From Gemmatimonadota bacterium (lineage in GTDB: Bacteria; Latescibacterota; UBA2968; UBA8231): DNA of 18,447 nucleotides. The notes under the pieces are model-generated. The model did not search any database and had not been told where the DNA came from. It saw only the letters and a list, made by a program, of their open reading frames with translations. Below, piece by piece: positions 13,759 through 18,447 of the stretch (the stretch's first letter is position 1; the number at the start of each line of letters is the position of its first letter). A program made the translations under genes and the position numbers. The DNA lies in the NCBI GenBank assembly GCA_028875335.1, contig JAPPEF010000315.1:1-18447 (forward strand), in the 5' to 3' direction.

Positions 13759-14529
13759 ATGGAACGCGATATCGGCCCGATCCTCGGCGAGTGGAAATAC
13801 GCTCCAGGCGAGTTGAGCGTGCGCAAGATACGAGGCGATAATGGCAGTGCAAAGCTCCAAATCCGCATGGATCTGGGCTTGATGCAGCTGGAGTGGCGGG
13901 GTCGTCCCGACGCGCTTCGTCCGCACGGCTATGTATCGCTGTTGGATTACTACTGTCACAAGCGACGCGAATGGGAAAAAGTGCACGGCCCAGATACCTT
14001 TAGCCTCTCGCACGAGGATTGTTCCGAATTGGCCCAAGAGGCCATGAAATACTACTGGCGGCGGATCGGTTTTTTTGAACTGAAGGAATACGAACGGGCC
14101 GAAGAGGATGCCATGCACAACCTCGCCATCCTCGATTTGTGCTACGAATACGCCGAAGAAGAAGAAGATCGCCAGCTAGCCGAACAATATCGCGTCTTTG
14201 TCACGGCACATCGGGTGCAGGCGCGGGCGTTGGCCTGTCTAGAGGCTGAGAACCACGCCGAGGCCCTAGCGGAGATCCGCCGGGGTATTGCCGAGATTGA
14301 GGAATTCCTCGCCAAGATTGGTCAATTAGACCAACTCGACGAGTGCCCTGAACTGATCTTTTTGCGCGAGTGGGAAGGCGAAGTGGAGAGCTCTCGGCCG
14401 CGCACGCTGCGCGAGCGGCTAATGGCCGATTTACAGGCCGCGGTTGAAGCAGATCGATTCGAGTTGGCCGCATCGCTCAGGGACCGCTTGCGCTCGCTCG
14501 AGACCGAGCAAGCTAGCAGGTCGCCTTGA
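13759..14529 (+). CDS. UVR-motif protein of unknown function
   Basis: A 256-residue soluble protein. The N-terminal ~60 residues (GEWKYAPGELSVRKIRG, then MDLGLMQLEWRGRPDALRP) form a block I have met in uncharacterised UvrB/UvrC-motif proteins of deep-branching bacteria. The middle is helical and acidic (YWRRIGFFELKEYERAEED), TPR-like in flavour. Residues about 222-250 (LMADLQAAVEADRFELAASLRDRLRSLE) form a UVR motif, the two-helix hairpin by which UvrB and UvrC touch and which also occurs in McsA and ClpC. No nuclease or helicase motif is present. The ATG has only GAGG 12 bases upstream, so translation may be modest. Its end overlaps the start of the next gene (TTGA). Role unknown; an adaptor function is inferred. 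Confidence 0.75.
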   Translation: MERDIGPILGEWKYAPGELSVRKIRGDNGSAKLQIRMDLGLMQLEWRGRPDALRPHGYVSLLDYYCHKRREWEKVHGPDTFSLSHEDCSELAQEAMKYYWRRIGFFELKEYERAEEDAMHNLAILDLCYEYAEEEEDRQLAEQYRVFVTAHRVQARALACLEAENHAEALAEIRRGIAEIEEFLAKIGQLDQLDECPELIFLREWEGEVESSRPRTLRERLMADLQAAVEADRFELAASLRDRLRSLETEQASRSP

Positions 14530-16292
14530 AGGGTCACTTGCTGCCGCGGGGTGGGCCGAGGGGTGCTGTCTCCCGGCCCTTTTACTTTGCCCTATTCGCC
14601 CTATTAAGTGCCTGCGGGCAAATGGCCCCTAAGACGACGCCTGCGGTGCCGACGGTCCAGATCATCCAAGAACAGCTACCCGTAGTCGGCGACAACTTGC
14701 TCGCTCTGCAGTTGTTTAGGCCAGGCACTGGTTCGCACTTGCTGATAGCTCTGATGGAGTGGGAAACCCCTTCGGGTGCGCAGCGCAAGGTCGAGCACCA
14801 ATTACAGGTGCCACAAGGGCGTCTCGTACGCTATTCACTGCCGTATCGGTTGGAAGAGGCCGGCATGCACCGCGCGTCCCTGCGGCTGTACGATCCGGAG
14901 CGCGGCACGTCCATCCATGAGGTCGAAGAGTTGCGCCTGTTTACTCGACCCGCTTGGGAGCTTTCGGGTGATCGCTCGTATTACACCGTAGAAGATGAGA
15001 TCCGCTTCCGGCTACGGCGCAATCGCCGCAGTGAGATGGCCGTCCGCGTGGCGGTCGAGTTGCGGCGCGGAGTCGAAGTCTTAGATCGCATGGATGTAAA
15101 TATAGTTGGCCAGGATGTCTCAGGGGCCTTTGCTGCATACGATTTGCCTGAGGGGCGTTATTGGCTGACGGCGCGGTGGCAAGATCCGGTCGGCGGGGTC
15201 GATTCGCTGGCCGTGGCCTGCGAGAAGTTCGCACCAGCCGCGCGAGAGGTGAAAATCGACCTGTTTAGCCAGTCTCTACTCGTCGATGGCGAGCCTTTCT
15301 TCCCCATTGGGCTGTACTGGCTGCGGGCCGAGGATCTCGGTCCGATGCGGCGTTTGCACTTCAATTCCGGGGATTACTACTACAAGCTGCGCGGGGAAGA
15401 GGTCGCCGCGCTAATGGACGCGGCAGCCGTAGAGGGGATGCAGATACTCCTAGAGTTGACCGAGTACGCCCGGCGGGAGCCCGAGCCGGATTATCGGGCC
15501 ATTGCCGCCCTCGTCAAACGCTATCGCCAGCATCCGGCGCTCTTGGCGTGGTATCTGGTTGACGAGCCGGACGAGACCAAAATGACCCCTGAGGCTGCCT
15601 TGGCGATATACGAGCTAATTCGGGAACTCGATCCATATCATCCAGTCTATTTAGTCAACAACCGGCCGCACACGTACGCCGCATACTCGGACGCCAGCGA
15701 TATTCTGGCCATAGATGTCTATCCGATTCCGAATTATCCCATCACTCAGGTGGGCGACTACATGCAGCAGGCGCGCTGGACCTCGCTGGAGCGCAAGCCA
15801 GTCTGGTTTATCGCCCAGGCCTTTGGCGGCGTAGAGCACTGGGCGCGCTCGCCGACGGCGGCCGAGTTGCGGAACATGGTCTATCAAGGGCTGGTCGAAG
15901 GGGCCAAGGGGGTGTTGTTTTACCGCTATTGCCAAGAAAACGAACGCCACATCCAGCCCTTGGCCTTGTGGCGAGAAGTACAGCGCCTCGCGGCCGAGCT
16001 TGCCGAATTAGGTCCGGTGCTTTTGCAGGAGGAGCACAGTTTGGCGGCACAACCGACCGATGCCGAGATTAAAGTGGCGGTTAAAGAATACAAACGCGAT
16101 TTTTACGTGTTTGCCGTCAATGTCGCTGAAGATCCGCGGCGGCTCGATTTGCGCTTAGAAGGCTTGCCGCCCATGGGGCGGGCCGAAGTGCTCCACGGGC
16201 AGGCGGGGCCAACGCTGGCCAACGGGCGGTTGGCCGCGGAGTTAGATCCGTTGGCCGCGGCGGTTTTCCGTTTGCAGGCAGCGGGCATTTGA
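14526..16292 (+). CDS. Lipoprotein with glycoside-hydrolase-like TIM barrel
   Basis: A 588-residue exported protein. The start is taken as TTG 14526 (AGG 5 bases upstream), coupled to the previous stop; a TTG at 14538 preceded by AAGGG is also possible. A signal of type II is evident: FALFALLSAC, lipobox Cys at residue 30. Residues about 45-240 look like beta-sandwich domains. From 243 (KIDLFSQSLLVDGEPFFPIGLYW) a barrel begins, of the kind found in GH2/GH5-type clans. Strand blocks include MQILLELTEY, ALLAWYLVDEPDET with the likely acid/base E347, DILAIDVYP, and PVWFIAQAFGG. The position where a strand-7 nucleophile Glu would sit reads AQAF, so retaining hydrolase activity is uncertain. The C-terminal ~80 residues form a small beta domain. 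Probably a surface or periplasmic glycan-active or glycan-binding protein. Confidence 0.7.
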   Translation: MKGHLLPRGGPRGAVSRPFYFALFALLSACGQMAPKTTPAVPTVQIIQEQLPVVGDNLLALQLFRPGTGSHLLIALMEWETPSGAQRKVEHQLQVPQGRLVRYSLPYRLEEAGMHRASLRLYDPERGTSIHEVEELRLFTRPAWELSGDRSYYTVEDEIRFRLRRNRRSEMAVRVAVELRRGVEVLDRMDVNIVGQDVSGAFAAYDLPEGRYWLTARWQDPVGGVDSLAVACEKFAPAAREVKIDLFSQSLLVDGEPFFPIGLYWLRAEDLGPMRRLHFNSGDYYYKLRGEEVAALMDAAAVEGMQILLELTEYARREPEPDYRAIAALVKRYRQHPALLAWYLVDEPDETKMTPEAALAIYELIRELDPYHPVYLVNNRPHTYAAYSDASDILAIDVYPIPNYPITQVGDYMQQARWTSLERKPVWFIAQAFGGVEHWARSPTAAELRNMVYQGLVEGAKGVLFYRYCQENERHIQPLALWREVQRLAAELAELGPVLLQEEHSLAAQPTDAEIKVAVKEYKRDFYVFAVNVAEDPRRLDLRLEGLPPMGRAEVLHGQAGPTLANGRLAAELDPLAAAVFRLQAAGI

Positions 16293-16303
16293 GCGGGTAA
16301 TCC

Positions 16304-16320
16304 ACTGGCTTTGAGCCAGT
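16304..16320 (+). other. Perfect 7-bp hairpin just upstream of the dksA-like ribosome binding site
   Basis: ACTGGCT, loop TTG, AGCCAGT. It ends 3 bases before AGGGGAG of the next gene and 12 bases after the previous stop. It has no T run, so it is more likely an mRNA processing or translation-control element than a terminator. Confidence 0.4.
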
Positions 16321-16336
16321 TAAAGGGGAGAAAACT

Positions 16337-16825
16337 ATGGCCAAAAAAGTGGCCCTCAACAAGCGAGATCGAGAAAGAATAAAGAAGAGGCTCTTGGTGC
16401 GCCGCGCTGAATTGCTCAGCGACTTAGACGGCACCGAGCACGAAATCGACGAGTTGCAAGACCCCAAGGCCGACGATCTCGACCGAGCGGTCGAGGCCGG
16501 GGCCATGGAGCTTCTGGTGGCGCTGGGTGATACTGAGCGCCGCGAGTTGGAAGAGGTCATTCTGGCGCTCGAGAAGTTAGAAGGTACGACGTATGGCAGG
16601 TGCGAAGCCTGCCTTGAAAAGCCTTTAAATCTGTGTGCGACCTGTCCGTTTATTCCCAAGCCGCGCTTGGACGCCCTGCCCACGGCGCGGCTGTGCGTGT
16701 CCTGTCAGGAGGCCGAGGAGCAGAACCAGATTCCGTCCTATACCCGGCTGCGCCCACGGCGGATGTTTGGCGAGGACATGGAGGAATTCTCGCATCCCCT
16801 GATGGATTCAGAAGACGACAAATAG
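16337..16825 (+). CDS. DksA/TraR-family regulator with six cysteines
   Basis: DksA-type proteins enter the RNA polymerase secondary channel and, usually with ppGpp, reprogramme promoters. This 162-residue protein has a strong ribosome binding site (AGGGGAG, 6 bases from the ATG). Residues 8-85 form the long coiled coil. Its tip carries ADDLDRA at 45-51, equivalent to the DxxDxA tip of DksA, so both acidic tip residues are kept. The zinc finger is unusual: CEAC (C89, C92) and CVSC (C120, C123) are the standard pairs, but an extra CATC (C100, C103) lies between them in a short insertion before IPKPRLDALPTARLC. The C-terminus is ~35 residues longer than usual and acidic (FGEDMEEF, DSEDDK). It is followed by a large palindrome that probably ends transcription. 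Confidence 0.85.
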   Translation: MAKKVALNKRDRERIKKRLLVRRAELLSDLDGTEHEIDELQDPKADDLDRAVEAGAMELLVALGDTERRELEEVILALEKLEGTTYGRCEACLEKPLNLCATCPFIPKPRLDALPTARLCVSCQEAEEQNQIPSYTRLRPRRMFGEDMEEFSHPLMDSEDDK

Positions 16826-16847
16826 GCGTTTATTCGCGCGTTATTAG

Positions 16848-16877
16848 AGTAGGGGCGACCGGCCGGTCGCCCCTACT
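16848..16877. repeat. 30-base perfect palindrome, probable bidirectional terminator or dispersed repeat
   Basis: Arms of 15 bases (AGTAGGGGCGACCGG and its exact complement) meet with no spacer. It lies between the convergent dksA-like and TolC-family genes, 23 bases after one stop and 19 before the other. The plus strand continues TTTG, a weak T run. A hairpin of this strength would halt transcription from both sides. Its form, GTAGGGGC facing GCCCCTAC, is also that of short palindromes found in many copies in some bacterial genomes. Confidence 0.65.
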
Positions 16878-16896
16878 TTGTATGAGGATTGGGAGA

Positions 16897-18375
16897 CTAA
16901 GGAGCCAGTTCTTTTAGCTTGGCCATGGTGGCGAGTCGCACGTTTTTGAGCTGGCGCTGGTAGCCTATGACCGCGGCTAAGGCGTTGATCCGAGCCTGCG
17001 TCAAGTTGCCTTGGGCTTGGAGCAATTGCTGGCTGTCGGCCAAGCCGAGTTCAAAGCGGCTCTGCTCGACGTCGTAGGTGCGCTGGGCGAATTCGAGGGC
17101 GGCTTGGCGCAGGTCGATCTGGCGCTCGGCCTCGTGGACCCGGCGCGTGGCGTCGCGAACTTGCTGGATGATTTGGCGGCGCTGCTGCTCGCGTCCGAGG
17201 CGGCTTTGCTCCAAGGCGATGCGCGCTTGGCTGATGCTGGCCTGCCGCTGGCCGCTGTCGATCAGCGGCAGGGTTATCTGCAGATCGACTCCCCACCGAT
17301 TGCGCTCGAAAGTGTCGCTGACATCGCCGATTTCGCTGCCGCGTCCCTGCATGCTGACATTGGCTCCGAAGGTCGCGTTAATGCCGTTGCGGCGGCGGGT
17401 CTCCTCTAGATTCAATGCACTGATCTCTTCAGAAATTTCGGCTCGCTTCATGTCGGTGCGACGTGCCAAGCCGATTTCAAGGGCGCGTTGGGCATCGATG
17501 GGGTGAATCTCGTACTGGACCTCGGTGTCGATTTCGAGCGGTGCCCACACATCGAGTCCGAGGGTTTCGCGGAGAAGGTCGCGGCGCGATTCGATATTGG
17601 TTTGGGCTTGGTCATACGTGGCTTCGGCCTGCAGCATTTCCACCTGTAGGCGCAGGGCTTCCACTTCGGCAATGAGGCCGACCTCAAATTTTCGCTGGGC
17701 TAGCTCCAAATTGGCGCGCGACTGCGCTAAGCGCTGTTCTTCTATTTCGAGCTCGCGGACGCTCTGCACTAAGTCATAGTAATCGTCGATGACTTGGCCC
17801 TCTAGCTGGAGCCGCTGGCGGTCGAAGCTGAGACGGGCGCTTTGCAGGCTGTGCTCGGCGCGTTTAAGCGCGATCTCCTCGCTGGGCTGGCCTAGTATGT
17901 CGCGCTCGTAAGCAAGGCGCGTCGAACCCGAATAGTCGAGGAAGTTGATTGAGTTGGGGACGTATTCGGTGTTTTGCTGCACGGCGCGGCGATTGGACGA
18001 GAAGTCGCTGCGCAGGGCCGTAGTGGTCAGTGTAAGTTGGCCGAGGTGACGCAAGCGCTGGGTCATGCGCAGGTTGCCCAAGTAGGAGACATTGGTCTGC
18101 TCCTCGCGGACTCGAGTGGTGAGGGCGATGTCGGCGTCTCGGGTGTCGCGCTCCTCGGTGAAGCTAGGGGCAGTGACAAAGGCATCCATGCCGAAGGTAA
18201 AAGGTGCTTGCGCCGCCGTCAGTTGGACGCGGCTGTTGTCTAGGGTTTGTTGGTTCCTTTGGTGTTGCAAGTTGTTTTGCATGGCCAAGTCGATGCACTC
18301 TTGCAGCGAGAGAACCTCAGCTATAGAGCAGGTGGTGGCGATTAGCAAACTGACTAGTGCCCATTGGTATTTCAT
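16897..18375 (-). CDS. TolC-family outer-membrane efflux protein
   Basis: A 492-residue member of the outer-membrane efflux protein (OEP) family, which forms trimeric beta-barrel plus alpha-tunnel channels for type I secretion and RND or ABC efflux. A signal peptide (MKYQWALVSLLIATTCSIA) is followed by LSLQECIDLAMQNNL, the usual first helix of the family. Two long heptad-rich helical halves follow: LEGQVIDDYYDLVQSVREL with LAQRKFEVGLIAEVEALRLQ, and the second repeat with AQRTYDVEQSRFELGLADSQQLLQAQ. The pair KFEVGLI and RFELGLA shows the internal duplication. The ATG at 18375 has AGGGA upstream; a GTG directly before it is also possible. The partner fusion and pump genes are not in the window. 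Confidence 0.88.
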   Translation of the reverse strand: MKYQWALVSLLIATTCSIAEVLSLQECIDLAMQNNLQHQRNQQTLDNSRVQLTAAQAPFTFGMDAFVTAPSFTEERDTRDADIALTTRVREEQTNVSYLGNLRMTQRLRHLGQLTLTTTALRSDFSSNRRAVQQNTEYVPNSINFLDYSGSTRLAYERDILGQPSEEIALKRAEHSLQSARLSFDRQRLQLEGQVIDDYYDLVQSVRELEIEEQRLAQSRANLELAQRKFEVGLIAEVEALRLQVEMLQAEATYDQAQTNIESRRDLLRETLGLDVWAPLEIDTEVQYEIHPIDAQRALEIGLARRTDMKRAEISEEISALNLEETRRRNGINATFGANVSMQGRGSEIGDVSDTFERNRWGVDLQITLPLIDSGQRQASISQARIALEQSRLGREQQRRQIIQQVRDATRRVHEAERQIDLRQAALEFAQRTYDVEQSRFELGLADSQQLLQAQGNLTQARINALAAVIGYQRQLKNVRLATMAKLKELAP

Positions 18376-18427
18376 CACGGAGTCCCTACTTGATTGGATG
18401 AGGAGTGAGATGCAGCGGTTGCCTGTA

Positions 18428-18433
18428 ATTATA
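18428..18433 (-). promoter_or_regulatory. -10 element for the TolC-family gene
   Basis: TATAAT on the minus strand, about 52 bases before the ATG at 18375. The matching -35 would fall beyond the end of the window, so the promoter is only half visible. Confidence 0.4.
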
Positions 18434-18447
18434 CGATACGCGTTTTA

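Noticed and set aside
16304..16320. Hairpin as a Rho-independent terminator of the lipoprotein gene
   Set aside because: It is followed by TAAAGGGGAG, a ribosome binding site, not a T run.
1..18447. CRISPR array, tRNA, rRNA or intact insertion sequence
   Set aside because: No regularly spaced repeats, cloverleaf-like segments, rRNA-like stretches or transposase motifs were found by eye on either strand.

Overview
The window reads as a chromosomal segment of a GC-rich, diderm (Gram-negative) bacterium. The evidence is a TolC-type outer-membrane efflux protein, a lipid A-type UDP-diacylglucosamine diphosphatase homologue, an M23 envelope peptidase and two predicted lipoproteins. Genes are tightly packed, many overlap by 4 to 8 bases, and several have clear AAGGAG-type ribosome binding sites. 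The mix (a UVR-motif protein of a type I associate with deep-branching phyla, a YjhG-type dehydratase, a six-cysteine DksA-like protein) suggests a poorly cultured lineage, perhaps near Planctomycetes, Latescibacteria or Poribacteria. I cannot assign a phylum from the sequence alone.

Region 1 (1-2815) is a decayed defence and toxin-antitoxin patch. In order it holds: the 3' part of an AIPR-family abortive-infection gene with a disrupted 5' end; the last ~70 codons of a type II/IIG restriction-methylase-like protein with no body; an intact ribbon-helix-helix antitoxin followed by a frameshifted, truncated RelE/ParE-type toxin remnant; an intact AbrB/MazE-type antitoxin followed by what looks like only the first codons of a PIN (VapC-type) toxin; and an apparently intact class II Fic AMP-transferase whose repetitive 3' tail is frameshifted. 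In both toxin-antitoxin pairs the antitoxin survives and the toxin is gone.

Region 2 (2890-6514, + strand) is a compact three-gene operon: an RmlB-like sugar-nucleotide dehydratase with an altered active site, a YjhG/YagF-type D-xylonate dehydratase, and a UbiX-type flavin prenyltransferase. No UbiD partner is present in the window.

Region 3 (6517-12678) consists of housekeeping and envelope genes. An RsmF-like rRNA methyltransferase (-) is divergent from an LpxH-like metallophosphoesterase that overlaps an M23 peptidase (+). The M23 gene ends tail-to-tail, with overlapping stop codons, on a Gfo/Idh/MocA oxidoreductase. That oxidoreductase is translationally coupled to an Mrp/ApbC iron-sulfur carrier ATPase (both -).

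Region 4 (12679-18447) begins with a divergent promoter region between mrp and a HEAT-repeat lipoprotein. After it come a UVR-motif protein behind a near-consensus sigma70 promoter, a large lipoprotein with a glycoside-hydrolase-like barrel, and a DksA/TraR-like protein with an extra CxxC pair. A perfect 30-base palindrome separates this from a convergent TolC-family gene (-), whose own promoter lies at the window edge.

No tRNA, rRNA, CRISPR array or intact transposase was seen. The most unusual points are the toxin-less toxin-antitoxin remnants, the RmlB-like enzyme with Cys in place of the catalytic Asp, and the DksA-like protein with six cysteines.
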